A stretch of 64,000 nucleotides of DNA from Halosimplex carlsbadense 2-9-1 (GCF_000337455.1 NZ_AOIU01000044.1:1-64000); one strand, 5' to 3'. Shown: positions 26,723-36,433, numbered from the stretch's first letter. Program-made: numbers and translations. The notes: generated by a model not told the origin, from the sequence alone.

Positions 26723-27673
26723 ATGCTTACTGAGGCCGGACTTGCCGTCATCGGGGCGTTGCATACCGGCCGGGAAGCGACGGTAGCGGAGCTCGCGGCG
26801 GATACCGAGTATTCGCAGGCCCACCTCTACGATATCCTCGACGACTTACTCGGAGCGGGGCTTCTCGACGAACGTCGTGGGCCGAGCAATCAGCGGGTCG
26901 TTCGTGTTACGAACCACCCGGTCGTCGAGGCGTACCGGACGCTGCAGGCAGATTTGGGCCACGTTGACTGGGCGGACCTGCTTTCACCGAGCACGCTCCG
27001 CGTGTGCTGGTATCTCGACGAGCCCCGTCGAGTGGCCGAAATCGCGGATCGACTCGACAGGACTCGACAGGCCGTCCACAAGGCGCTGTCACCGCTCATG
27101 CACCGTGCGATGTTGTCCCCGTCCGGCCCGGAGTATGCATTGAACAAGGAGCTCGCGCCACTGCTGTCGTTCGCCCGCGCTGTCGTTCGCCACGAGCACC
27201 GGTCACGAGTCCGAGAAGTCGCACCGAGTGCGGTCGTCGAGTGGTGTGACCCCTCGCGGGCACTCGTCCGCGTACAGAACTCCGAAGATACAGACGCACT
27301 CGAGGTGGCGTCGGAGTGGCAACTGACCGGGCTCGCCCGGTTTGCCGAGTACGGCTTGCAGTTCTTCCTCGCGGACAAACCTGTGTTCTGGTACGCACCC
27401 GAGGAGGAGCTCACCCCTGCAGAGGTAGTGTGCCACACGCTCGTCCTCGATAGCGGCTCGCGCCGTGTCAGCTACGCGATGCTGTTGATCGAGCAGTTGG
27501 ATATCGACCAGGAGACGCTCACTGAGACGGCGAGGTGGTACGAGTTGGAAGCAGCGGTGACTGCGATGTATCCCCCACTGCAGGGAGCGTTCGACGCCTC
27601 GGCAGAGTCCTCGGTCGTCCTCCCGAGCGAAGCAGAATACGCGGCGCTCAAAGCACAGTACGGAGTCCAATGA
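26723..27673 (+). CDS. Double winged-helix regulator, partner of the nucleotidyltransferase gene
   Basis: 316 residues from the ATG at 26723; the frame is open to GTG 26468, but that part lies in a repeat. Two winged-helix units are visible: VIGALHTGREATVAELAADT with HLYDILDDLLGAGLLDERRG, and WYLDEPRRVAEIADRLDRT with AVHKALSPLMHRAML. The rest is an unassigned domain. Its stop overlaps the ATG of the next gene by 4 bp (ATGA), so the two are coupled. In haloarchaea this HTH plus nucleotidyltransferase pairing recurs, resembling toxin-antitoxin organisation; the function here is inferred. Confidence 0.75.
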   Translation: MLTEAGLAVIGALHTGREATVAELAADTEYSQAHLYDILDDLLGAGLLDERRGPSNQRVVRVTNHPVVEAYRTLQADLGHVDWADLLSPSTLRVCWYLDEPRRVAEIADRLDRTRQAVHKALSPLMHRAMLSPSGPEYALNKELAPLLSFARAVVRHEHRSRVREVAPSAVVEWCDPSRALVRVQNSEDTDALEVASEWQLTGLARFAEYGLQFFLADKPVFWYAPEEELTPAEVVCHTLVLDSGSRRVSYAMLLIEQLDIDQETLTETARWYELEAAVTAMYPPLQGAFDASAESSVVLPSEAEYAALKAQYGVQ

Positions 27674-28539
27674 CGGTGTTCACTGGTAGCGAGGCGATCG
27701 AAGCGTTTCTCGAAGAGTTCGATAGCTGGCTATCTGAGTCGGTGACAGTGTCGCTTCTCGGAGGGTCGGCGATGACGGTCCAGGGGTTGAAAGACCAGAC
27801 AGAAGATATCGACCTGGCGCTGAGTGTTGCGTCAGAGTTCGAGCACGTCCATCAGGTGCTTCAGGCCGAGGGATTCGAGGTCATCGACGAGCCGACGGCG
27901 TCGTTCGAGGGCGTCGGGAGAACGGTCGAGTTGCAACACGCCGAGCGTGGACTCCAGATCGACCTCTTCGAGCGGCAAGTCGTCGGGAAGGTCTGGATCA
28001 CCGATCGGATGAACGACCGGGCAACGGAGTTCTGGGATGGGACCTGCGCGACTACAGTCGTTCCGTCCGACGAGGATATGTTCCTGCTGAAAGCTGTCTC
28101 CGGTGGTGACCTCGCAGGTGGCCGGCGACGCGATATCGCGGACATGCGGACATACGCCCAGCGTGGGTTGGATTACGAGGTGATTCTGACGGAGATCGAC
28201 GAGCAGCGGCCGTTCAACACCGGGGTGACCGAGGCACGACAGATCCGTGACCGGTCGCACCCATTGTTCGCGATCGAGATGGCGGTGAGCTCACTCTCGG
28301 GACTTCCGGACATGTTCACGTCCCGTATCACAGCGTTCGCGACGGCTTTTGAGATCGAATACACCGTACTGAGTGCTGTCGACGAAGGGCTCACCGATGT
28401 CGAGAAGATCCGAGCCCGTGCGCACTCGACTGTGCAGACGCTTTCGGACGACCAATCCGGCGCTGTCGACGACGCGATCGACCGGCTGGCCACAAAGCAG
28501 ATTCTCGAGCGCGACGACGACACGGTTCGACTCAGGTGA
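27670..28539 (+). CDS. DUF6036-type nucleotidyltransferase, possible toxin or effector
   Basis: 289 residues, starting at the ATG that overlaps the upstream stop. SLLGGSAMTVQGLKDQTEDI with DxD at Asp46/Asp48 is the GG(S)...DxD active-site pattern of the polymerase-beta nucleotidyltransferase fold, as in MNT/AbiEii-like proteins. LLKAVSGGDLAGGRRRDIAD is the conserved helix after it. The C-terminal ~90 residues are helical and may be regulatory. The paired regulator and the flanking repeats suggest a portable stress or defence cassette. Confidence 0.75.
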   Translation: MTVFTGSEAIEAFLEEFDSWLSESVTVSLLGGSAMTVQGLKDQTEDIDLALSVASEFEHVHQVLQAEGFEVIDEPTASFEGVGRTVELQHAERGLQIDLFERQVVGKVWITDRMNDRATEFWDGTCATTVVPSDEDMFLLKAVSGGDLAGGRRRDIADMRTYAQRGLDYEVILTEIDEQRPFNTGVTEARQIRDRSHPLFAIEMAVSSLSGLPDMFTSRITAFATAFEIEYTVLSAVDEGLTDVEKIRARAHSTVQTLSDDQSGAVDDAIDRLATKQILERDDDTVRLR

Positions 28540-28683
28540 GCAGGCATTTCGATGTGTGTCTAGGTTCTCTCCAGCGAAGAACGGGCCTCGTTGATTCGCA
28601 GAGACAGGTCTTAATTCAATCCATAGATCGCGGCCAGTCGTAGGACGAGTAGTGGCGCGTCACTCCCACTGTGTTGCTTAATA

Positions 28684-28914
28684 CCGGACCTGCCCGGACC
28701 CCTCCGCCCCACCCTCCACTCCGTGCTCGCTTCCAGTCGTCGCTGCGCGCGCAGCCACGACCGAGTTCGAAAGTACCCATTTCGTCGGCTACCAATTTCT
28801 CTACTGGGTTCCCGCCCCGGTAGGTCTGTCGCGCCCAAGCGGGGCGAGGGCGCGTCGCGCCTTCGGAGACAACGAACCCCATGCGTGAGAATGATAGTTC
28901 GACTGACGTATCGC
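28684..28914. repeat. Long dispersed repeat R2
   Basis: Second copy of R1 in the same orientation (core 28712-28764). It lies in the 613-bp gap between the nucleotidyltransferase gene and the zincin gene (28540-29152). No gene follows R2 directly: the frame corresponding to the GTG start in R1 is not maintained. The rest of the gap shows no other feature except a TATA-like AAATAAATG near 29121. Confidence 0.6.
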
Positions 28915-29152
28915 TCCGGTTCCCGTCGATGGTAGGCAGACCATCGCAGAGATAGTCACGCCCGGTGAAGTACTGATTCTCACACTCCCGAGTGAATTCT
29001 CACCGCTGGGGTATCCGAAGTTCTCTCCCACTACGAGTTTAGTCTCTGTGTCTGGCGGGATCAAGATGAGGAGACTACACGACGTCTCCAAGAGCAATTT
29101 CTTGTTGTGAAAAAGAAAACAAATAAATGTAACCGGTAAGCGTGTGGTAGCA

Positions 29153-32100
29153 ATGGGGCCACTGGGCCGAATTGGGGCACTTGGGTGTGCTCTGCTCTTG
29201 GTAATGGCAGCGATCCCCCCTGTCGTGGGTGGTACGACCGGATCTGCGGCGATCGGAAACGCCGGTAACGTGGCGACGCTCGCCGGTGCGGGCAATGTCC
29301 CGGCGGGACCGCCGATCGCGTTGAAAGCCGAGGCTGCGGCGGCAATCGACGATGCGAGCGTCGAGAAAGAGCGGTTCGCCTCGGCCCGCGACAGCGCCTA
29401 CGACCGGATCAACGGGACGCTCGACGACTATCGCGATCCCGTGCGGGTGGCGTCGATGGGGTCGTTTACCGACGACGCGGTGGGTGTGCAGGCGCTGGCG
29501 AAACTCGCCCGCTCGGACGCGAACGTGACCGCACTGCGTGCCAGCCGCTACGTCGCGCTCGCGGACAACCGGACGACCTATCAGACGATTCTCGACGCGC
29601 GACGGGCGCTGAATCAGACCGAAGGCGACCTGGACAATCAGGGGCTCCGTCGGAGCGCCGAGGCGCACTTCGACAACGCCGAGCGGCAGTTCGACCGCGC
29701 ACAGCGGCGACTGGACCGGGCGAACGACTCCGAGGGTCGGCGGGCGATCAGTCAGTACGCCCAGGCGATCCGGGCGCTGCGAACGAGCTGGCAGCAAGCA
29801 CAGCAATCGCTCCATATGCTCGACCGAGAGGTCGACCCCGGCGTCGCGATCGTGAATCGCGCCGACCCGATCCGCAACGGGTCGGAGACGGTGACGCGGA
29901 CTGCGGGAGTGCAATTCTCGGATCCACGACCATGGACGCTCGGGAACCTCACCGTGTACGTCGACGGCGAACAGCGCCGTTCACAGCCGGTCAATCAACT
30001 TCGAAATGGGCCGATTGAGAACCGGACGATCGGCGTGCCCGTACGCCTTTCCGACCGCGTGGCGAATGTCACTATTGTCGTCAGCGATAGCGACGTGAAG
30101 CCCGGTCAGAACGGAAATAGTGGGCAGACGGCGCGGTCGCGTGCGACGCTGTTGCTCGACGGCGACGGCCTCGACGAGTCGATGGAAACCGCGCTTGGGA
30201 CCGACCCGCTCGACCCCGACAGCGATTCGACCGAAACCGAGCGCGACGAGAGCGACGACGGCGTCATCGACGGCCGGACGGACTTCGACCATGACGGCCT
30301 CGGAACGTTCGCAGAGTTCGACCTGGGGACCGACCCGCTGGTCGCCGACACGGACGACGACGGGCTGGAAGACGGTAACGAGACATCGGTGACACGAACT
30401 GATCCGCTGGTGGCGGATACCGACGACGATGGCACGGGTGACGCACACGAAGACCCTGACGGCGATACCCTGTCGAACGCCGAGGAACTGGCCGTGGGAA
30501 CCGATCCGCTGTACGCGGACATCGACGGGGACGGACTGACCGATGCCGCTGAACTCGCGAACGGAACGGACCCACTGAATCCGGACACCGACGACGACTC
30601 ACTGGCCGACGGTGACGAGCAACAGGCACCGTTCGAGACAGACCCACTCAACCCGGACACGGATGGTGACGGCGTCCTCGACGGCAACGAGACGTACACC
30701 ACCACGACAGGCAACGAGTCGCTCGGCGCGACCGTCGACATCACCGGTGAAGGCAACGTCGCCGGCCAGACGACCGTCGAGGAGCCGACACACGTCCGCT
30801 ATCAGGAGGAATACACGCCCAACGCGTCGGTCGCCCCGTTCGTCGACTTCGAGTCACGGGCGAACTTTTCACAGGCGAACATTACCATCGCCTACAACGA
30901 ATCCCGCGTCGGGAGTAGCGAAGGGAACCTCTCGATCTATCGGTTCAACGAGAGCGAACAGCGCTACGAGCACGTCGAGTCGACGGTCGATCCAGAGTCG
31001 AACACGGTCACCGCGACGACCGAACACTTCTCGACATACACGGTCTTCGACGACCGGCAGTGGCGGAACTACCTCCAGCACCGCAACGACATCCTCTCGC
31101 TGCGGCCCGACGGCTCGACCACCGAACGGATCGCCAACTGGACCTTCGAGTCGATGCCGTCGTCGATCGAGGACAGCAACTGGACCTGTAACGTCGAGGA
31201 CCGCGGTGGAGGCTACAAAGACCAACCCGCAAACGGCGGCTGCGAGATCGAACCCGACAAGGACGCTATCCGGGTCTGGGAGAAGACCAATCGCCAGCGG
31301 TTCCTCAACCGGACGACCACGCTGCCCGACGAGGGTCCGCTGTTCGTGAAGGTCAACGTCACCGCCCATATCCAGAGCAGTTGGTCGCACGCGGCGGCGG
31401 TCCTGTCGATCGACGCCGGCGACGGTGAAACCGACATCTACCGGCTCGAAAGCGACTGGGATGGGAGTTCGAAAACCAGAACGGTCGTCCGTCGCGTGAA
31501 TATCACCGAACACGCCGGCGAAACGGTCACCGTCTCGCTCCGCGCGGACGCGCGCCACACGGGCGGCGACAACTCCTGGCTGCGCGCACACTACATCGAC
31601 TTCGAGCAAGCCACGGAAAGTGTCGCCCAGCGCGACTCGGACGGTGACGGTATCCCCAACTTCCGCGAAGTGAGGGGCGTCCCGCTGGCGAACGGTCCCA
31701 CTGTCACGCTCGATCCGTTCGATGCGGACACCGACGGTGATGATCTCGAAGACGGCGAAGAGGTCAACCTCGACGCTCGGGTGACCCAGGAACCGCCCAA
31801 CAGTCAGGCACTGGAAACGGGCTACCGGTGGTTCAGTAACCCCGCCTCGGGCAACAAAGACACTGACGGCGATGGGTTGAGTGACCAGCAAGAAAAGTCA
31901 GGTTGGGATATCCCGGTGATGGAGAAACACGGTCAGCCGTATCGCTGGGCGCCTGCAGTACGATATCAAGACGATAAGCTCCACGTCACGTCAGACCCAA
32001 GTACGTCACATAGCGACGCTGACGGACTGAACGATACCCAAGAGAAACTGTACACGCACACAGATCCGCAAGCGGTCCAAACATACGATATCACCAGCGA

Positions 32101-33565
32101 GCGTGAACAGCGATTCAGATCGGTATTCAAAGGCGAGAAGTCGTCAGAGGAGTGGCGTCTGAAAGCCCAGTTGGGCATTCGTAGCGATTCACTACCGAAG
32201 ATCGACAACATCGAGGAACCGGATTTCACGGACGGCACGGACGACTTCGACTTCGTGACCGATGAGAGCCAATCCGGCCTCCACCAATTTAATTTCACCG
32301 CTCTTGACGGGGCGAATCGGACGGATTACTGGCTGTCGAACAAAGCAGAGGTCACCAACTACGAATCAGCCCCCTCGAATGGACAACTCACGAACGACGG
32401 GTATCTGTATCGGCTGGATCCGTGGGATCCCGATACCGACGACGATGGACTGACCGACGGCCAAGAGATCGACGGTGTCTCGGCTACTCTTAATGGGGCG
32501 AGCGAGACGTTCCATACTGACCCGACCGACCCCGACACAGACGGAGATTACTATTGGGACGGCTGGATCGGTGTCTACGAGATGTCCACCGACCAGGGAC
32601 AAACAATTCCAGCACTCGATAACGTAGTTCTGTACCGTCAGAACCTCCAATCGGGTACTGGAGTCACAGGCGATGAAATCGTCCAACAACAGATTGGGGT
32701 TCATCACGCGGATCAAGTGGCTTCCGCCGGCGGCGCCGACATCGACAACGATGGAAGGGGGGAACACTCGAACGTTCACGTCGGTGAGCTCCAGTGGAAA
32801 TCAAACCCCGAAGACAGCGGGGACACACCTACTCTCGGTCTCTCTGTCGAGGTCGATTTCGCTCCGGGTGACCCAGCGAACCTGAACACGTCCACGTGGG
32901 AGGCTGGAATCGAAGAGAATGCGGCCCTCTACGGTATCAGTCTCGACATCGAGCGTGATGATACGCTTGACGGACCCCGTGAAAATATCGGTGAGGGTGA
33001 CGGGGGCGCAAAATGGATCGATACTGCCAACAGCCTAAACAATGACCTCTACGTGATGGTTGCCGGTGAAGTGCTCAGCGGTCTAGAACTCCACCCCAAT
33101 CTCGACAAGTTCGACGATGCATGGGGCTTCAACGTCGAAGCAACCTCAGACGAATATCCCCAGACCAGCTGGCTCCCGAACAACGGGATCATTCTCTTCG
33201 AGAACGAGATCTCGAACGCAGCGCTGGGATCAAACGGTTTGGTATCGTCGACGGATATTAAACAGTCACCCTACGTACTCAAACAAGAGGTAATTGCTTC
33301 CCAGGTATTCTTACATGAGATAGGTCACTCCCTCACGATAGGGGAAGCCGACGATTCGGCCGGAAGGTTGCCCTTTAGCGAGGTCTACAGCGGTAGTCAA
33401 CAGGACGAGACGATAGAACGTACCACGATCAGGTCGGATACAGAATCAGTGTGGAGCATCATGAGAGCGGGTTGGGGTAGTCAGTCACTCATCTATCACG
33501 GTGATACAGGCTATCACGTCTATAGTATCGAAGAACTACTGAGCGCCGAACAGATGGAAGAATAA
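29153..33565 (+). CDS. Secreted TSP3 calcium-repeat protein with C-terminal zincin domain
   Basis: 1470 residues from the ATG at 29153 (GTG at 29144 possible). The signal peptide is GALGCALLLVMAAIPPVVGG. A long helical region (about 40-300) follows. TSP3 repeats (DGDGLTDAAELANGTDPLNP and similar) lie at about 345-530, an adhesion-like beta region at about 535-640, a lectin-like stretch, and more TSP3 blocks up to about residue 1140. Near the end, VFLHEIGHSLTIGEAD has the HExxHxxGxxD zinc site of metzincin-type proteases, with first His1388. A calcium-repeat stalk carrying an enzymatic tip is the same plan as the protein at 1-1974. Two lipoprotein genes follow at once. Confidence 0.8.
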   Translation: MGPLGRIGALGCALLLVMAAIPPVVGGTTGSAAIGNAGNVATLAGAGNVPAGPPIALKAEAAAAIDDASVEKERFASARDSAYDRINGTLDDYRDPVRVASMGSFTDDAVGVQALAKLARSDANVTALRASRYVALADNRTTYQTILDARRALNQTEGDLDNQGLRRSAEAHFDNAERQFDRAQRRLDRANDSEGRRAISQYAQAIRALRTSWQQAQQSLHMLDREVDPGVAIVNRADPIRNGSETVTRTAGVQFSDPRPWTLGNLTVYVDGEQRRSQPVNQLRNGPIENRTIGVPVRLSDRVANVTIVVSDSDVKPGQNGNSGQTARSRATLLLDGDGLDESMETALGTDPLDPDSDSTETERDESDDGVIDGRTDFDHDGLGTFAEFDLGTDPLVADTDDDGLEDGNETSVTRTDPLVADTDDDGTGDAHEDPDGDTLSNAEELAVGTDPLYADIDGDGLTDAAELANGTDPLNPDTDDDSLADGDEQQAPFETDPLNPDTDGDGVLDGNETYTTTTGNESLGATVDITGEGNVAGQTTVEEPTHVRYQEEYTPNASVAPFVDFESRANFSQANITIAYNESRVGSSEGNLSIYRFNESEQRYEHVESTVDPESNTVTATTEHFSTYTVFDDRQWRNYLQHRNDILSLRPDGSTTERIANWTFESMPSSIEDSNWTCNVEDRGGGYKDQPANGGCEIEPDKDAIRVWEKTNRQRFLNRTTTLPDEGPLFVKVNVTAHIQSSWSHAAAVLSIDAGDGETDIYRLESDWDGSSKTRTVVRRVNITEHAGETVTVSLRADARHTGGDNSWLRAHYIDFEQATESVAQRDSDGDGIPNFREVRGVPLANGPTVTLDPFDADTDGDDLEDGEEVNLDARVTQEPPNSQALETGYRWFSNPASGNKDTDGDGLSDQQEKSGWDIPVMEKHGQPYRWAPAVRYQDDKLHVTSDPSTSHSDADGLNDTQEKLYTHTDPQAVQTYDITSEREQRFRSVFKGEKSSEEWRLKAQLGIRSDSLPKIDNIEEPDFTDGTDDFDFVTDESQSGLHQFNFTALDGANRTDYWLSNKAEVTNYESAPSNGQLTNDGYLYRLDPWDPDTDDDGLTDGQEIDGVSATLNGASETFHTDPTDPDTDGDYYWDGWIGVYEMSTDQGQTIPALDNVVLYRQNLQSGTGVTGDEIVQQQIGVHHADQVASAGGADIDNDGRGEHSNVHVGELQWKSNPEDSGDTPTLGLSVEVDFAPGDPANLNTSTWEAGIEENAALYGISLDIERDDTLDGPRENIGEGDGGAKWIDTANSLNNDLYVMVAGEVLSGLELHPNLDKFDDAWGFNVEATSDEYPQTSWLPNNGIILFENEISNAALGSNGLVSSTDIKQSPYVLKQEVIASQVFLHEIGHSLTIGEADDSAGRLPFSEVYSGSQQDETIERTTIRSDTESVWSIMRAGWGSQSLIYHGDTGYHVYSIEELLSAEQMEE

Positions 33566-33568
33566 CAC

Positions 33569-34006
33569 ATGCCGCGACGCTATCTCCTGCTACTAGTGGC
33601 GATCACGGTCGTCGTTAGTGGTTGCCCAACGAATCTCCCGTCTGGTGGGTACGTGACGTTCAACGGTGAGATGAACGCGACAGCACAGGGATTTACTCTC
33701 AACGGTACGATCGAGAATCAGGGCCAAGGCGATGTCCCGACGTTCCGGAACGTGACAGTCTATCTGTACACGACCAACGGGTCTCTCGTCGCTTCGAAGA
33801 GCGTCGGAGAACTCTCCAGACGAACCGGTGTTTCGATGGACACAACCGCAATCCCCGAATTCGTTGTCTTCGACAGTCCAGATTTCTGGGACACTGAAAG
33901 CATCCAGGTCGACTACTACGAATATGTGAACGAGAGTGAGAGGGACTACACGATTCGCAGTGTAGGGTCGCGCGAACAGCTGCCACCGGATTCTGATCAC
34001 AATTAA
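33569..34006 (+). CDS. Lipoprotein 1, behind the zincin gene
   Basis: 145 residues; the ATG is 3 bp after the zincin stop. The lipobox VVVSGCP puts it at the outer membrane face. The mature part is beta-rich (GFTLNGTIENQGQ, FRNVTVYLYTTNGSLVASKS), like FxLYD/DUF3426-type small folds. It is a paralogue of the next gene. Because it is coupled to the zincin gene it could be a cell-surface inhibitor or immunity lipoprotein (inference). Confidence 0.7.
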   Translation: MPRRYLLLLVAITVVVSGCPTNLPSGGYVTFNGEMNATAQGFTLNGTIENQGQGDVPTFRNVTVYLYTTNGSLVASKSVGELSRRTGVSMDTTAIPEFVVFDSPDFWDTESIQVDYYEYVNESERDYTIRSVGSREQLPPDSDHN

Positions 34007-34040
34007 CAGAATTTGAACCCGCGAAGCGCGCTTGGGGAAC

Positions 34041-34487
34041 ATGAATACGAGGATACTCCTGCTTGTCGTCGCGGGTTCGGTCGCAATCAGCGGATGTCCC
34101 GCCGGGAATTCGGACGGCAGTATAAATTTCAGCGGCGAACTGAAGGCGACAGAGTCGCAGTTCGCCCTTGATGCAGCGGTCGTTAATACAGGGTATGCAG
34201 ATACTGTTTACCGGAACGTCTCTGTATCTCTATTTACGACAAACGGGACCGTGATCGAATCTGTAAGTATCGGAGAGCTGCGCAGATCAACTGATGTCTC
34301 CATGATGTCCAACAGGATTCCAGAATACGTGATAAGACACTCACCGGACTTCTGGACGGACGGAAATATCGACGTGAGCTACTACGAGTTCGTCCGGGAT
34401 TCTCAGGCGCCGGACGGTATCTACACCGAACGAAGCGTATCGAACGAGACTGACTTCCCAGTCGTCGTTCCCGCCGCTACTGAGTGA
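34041..34487 (+). CDS. Lipoprotein 2, paralogue of lipoprotein 1
   Basis: 148 residues from the ATG at 34041 (an upstream TTG at 34032 is less likely). Lipobox VAISGCP. YRNVSVSLFTTNGTVIESVS and IPEYVIRHSPDFW parallel FRNVTVYLYTTNGSLVASKS and IPEFVVFDSPDFW of lipoprotein 1, so the pair arose by duplication. Probably in the same transcript as the zincin gene. Confidence 0.7.
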   Translation: MNTRILLLVVAGSVAISGCPAGNSDGSINFSGELKATESQFALDAAVVNTGYADTVYRNVSVSLFTTNGTVIESVSIGELRRSTDVSMMSNRIPEYVIRHSPDFWTDGNIDVSYYEFVRDSQAPDGIYTERSVSNETDFPVVVPAATE

Positions 34488-34603
34488 TTGTTAATCCGAT
34501 ACACGAGTAGACGGGAACAATTCGCCTCTTGAAGAGCGGGCTGGCGTAAAGCCTCGCGATCAATAGTGGTACGACTGCGACCAACGAGCGGACACTCCTA
34601 CCA

Positions 34604-35281
34604 ATGATCGAAGCCATGGATCCAACGGCTGCAAAAGTCGTCTTAGCGATTCAACGCGGTGACTCAATCAACCGTGTCGCGAGCAAGGTCGACATCTCGT
34701 ACTCGTGGGTGTACGACTGGGTCGAGCGGTTAGAAGACACAAATATTATCGCAAATACTGATAGTGGACTTCGGGTCGTGGATCACGAATTGCGTCAGCA
34801 GTACGCCGAACTGATGGGTGCGTTGTACAGCCGCGACAGTATCTCACAAGAAGAGGCGTACATCATTCCCCACTTCGCGGGGATGGCATTTGCGTACACT
34901 GAGATCGATGCTGCGTACGTCTGGACACACGGTGGCTACCAGCTCGCCCGTGACCACGAGGATTACCCAGTCTTCATCGCAGTCCACCAGCGCGATGTCG
35001 ACCGATGGCTCGCCTTTTTCCAGCAGTACGGTGTGGATGCGACGGTCGGCGAGCGCCCGGACCCTCGTGCCGTCAACGGATCCGTCCACTACGTCCTGTT
35101 CCCGACGACCGACGGTTTCGATATCGAGTGGGTTGACGGCAATCCAGTCATCCCGCTAGCCGACGCCGTCGACCAGATGGTCGCAAACCGTCCGGCCTTC
35201 GAGCCCGCACTGGAGATTCTCACCGAGGAGTACGATCTCGACATCGACGCCTCGCACCACAGTACGACGACCGCTGATTGA
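34604..35281 (+). CDS. HTH regulator of a second regulator/nucleotidyltransferase-type pair
   Basis: 225 residues. The N-terminus is a Tc3/Xre-like helix-turn-helix (AKVVLAIQRGDSINRVASKV with SYSWVYDWVERLEDTNII). The remainder (YIIPHFAGMAFAYTEIDAAY, FIAVHQRDVDRWLAFFQQYG) is an unassigned alpha/beta domain found in haloarchaeal regulators paired with a nucleotidyltransferase-like gene. The adjacent downstream partner is broken. Confidence 0.7.
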   Translation: MIEAMDPTAAKVVLAIQRGDSINRVASKVDISYSWVYDWVERLEDTNIIANTDSGLRVVDHELRQQYAELMGALYSRDSISQEEAYIIPHFAGMAFAYTEIDAAYVWTHGGYQLARDHEDYPVFIAVHQRDVDRWLAFFQQYGVDATVGERPDPRAVNGSVHYVLFPTTDGFDIEWVDGNPVIPLADAVDQMVANRPAFEPALEILTEEYDLDIDASHHSTTTAD

Positions 35282-35283
35282 TC

Positions 35284-35709
35284 ATGAGCCTTCCCGAACG
35301 CCAAGCCGAACTCGTCGACACGATGCGCTGCCGGCAAACCGACGCCGAGTAGTCGTATCGCTATCTCCACGAACACAGCACTGTGGCGTCGCTCGCCGTA
35401 GCTGACGAGCTTGACGGGCGTCTCCTCGAGCCAGCACTTCTGTTCGCGATGAAACTCCACAGCGGCCGCCTTGCAGACACACGTGACCTCGTCGTCATCA
35501 GCACACGGGCCGACTTTGACCGCATCGAACGGCACGTCCACCGCGGCGACTCTGAAGAACTCGACGAGCAGATCGAAACGGTGGTGGGTCGACTTCAGGC
35601 AGAGGGTTTCGCAAATTCGTTCAAGGGCGTCTTCCAGCAGGAGCAGCTGCCGGCCGATGCGATCGACGACCTCGTTTCGTTCCTCGCGGATCAGCGTGAG
35701 CAACTCTGA
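35284..35709 (+). pseudogene. Truncated nucleotidyltransferase-like partner gene
   Basis: An ATG at 35284, 2 bp after the upstream stop, starts MSLPERQAELVDTMR, but TAG at 35350-35352 stops it. The same frame then continues as LLEPALLFAMKLHSGRLADT, RDLVVI and FDRIERHVHRGD to a stop at 35709. That is the C-terminal part (helix with K..R...D) of AbiEii/DUF6036-like proteins. The active-site half is missing, so an internal deletion and a nonsense mutation are likely. Confidence 0.6.
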
Positions 35710-35744
35710 GTTACTGGTTCTGTCGTGGCTGTGTTCTTCGGCTT

Positions 35745-35906
35745 TCAGTCCCCAATCAGGTGACCACATGGGAGCGCGCGACGCTCGGTCGGGCCCCGAA
35801 TCCCGATTCCAAAGAGTTCACAGCCACACTGGGGACACTGCCTCGGCCACCCATCAGTTGAGACTTCTCGTCGGTCCTGCGGAGGGCCAGTAGTCTCGTT
35901 CGTCAC
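35745..35906 (-). CDS. Mini zinc-finger protein (53 aa)
   Basis: GTG at 35906 with a GAGG-like sequence ~10 bp upstream, TGA at 35745-35747. The product contains CPQCGCELFGIGIRGPT and ALPCGHLIGD. This C-x2-C...C-G-H pattern with GIGI.GPT is typical of a recurrent haloarchaeal mini zinc-finger family. It lies in the 414-bp gap after the broken nucleotidyltransferase gene. Function unknown; likely small nucleic-acid or protein adaptor. Confidence 0.7.
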   Translation of the reverse strand: MTNETTGPPQDRREVSTDGWPRQCPQCGCELFGIGIRGPTERRALPCGHLIGD

Positions 35907-36123
35907 GGACTGGCTCCTCGGTAGACCGCTGAACAGTGGTTCCGTCCGTCGAGGGGCTCGACTGCGCCCCCCTTGACAGTGACGGATCGCGAGACGTCTC
36001 GCACTGGGTTACCACATAGATTAATGATACGTCGGTATAAAAATTCTCATTAAATAATGTGGCTAGCAACATGAATTTATTATTGGAACCTGATATAACC
36101 CCGCCCGCCGATGTAGGGTCAAC

Positions 36124-36384
36124 GTGGCCGACCGTCGTACGCCGCCGGGGTGGATGCAGTTGCCGATAGACGATCGTATCCTCGAATGTCTCTCGTCGTC
36201 GGGACTGATTCTCTCGCCGTCGGTCATCGCGATCAACATCGACAAATCCCGGGACGAGGTGAATCGTCGACTATCGACTCTCACTGACGAAGGGTACGTC
36301 GAGCGCGTCAAACGGGGGTACTACCGGATCGCGAACTTGGGCGAGCGGTACTTGGAAGGCAACCTAGACGACGAATCCGGATAG
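36124..36384 (+). CDS. Winged-helix PhiH1-repressor-like protein
   Basis: 86 residues from a GTG at 36124. A TATA-like GATATAA (36091-36097) lies ~27 bp upstream. PIDDRILECLSSSGLILSPS with DEVNRRLSTLTDEGYVERV and GYYRIANLGERYLEG is the winged helix of PhiH1-type repressors common on haloarchaeal viruses and plasmids. It is convergent with the PolB gene. Confidence 0.75.
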   Translation: MADRRTPPGWMQLPIDDRILECLSSSGLILSPSVIAINIDKSRDEVNRRLSTLTDEGYVERVKRGYYRIANLGERYLEGNLDDESG

Positions 36385-36433
36385 CGCTTCGAAGTTACCG
36401 AGGAGTTCTTTCGGAACTCAGCTATGATGCGGG

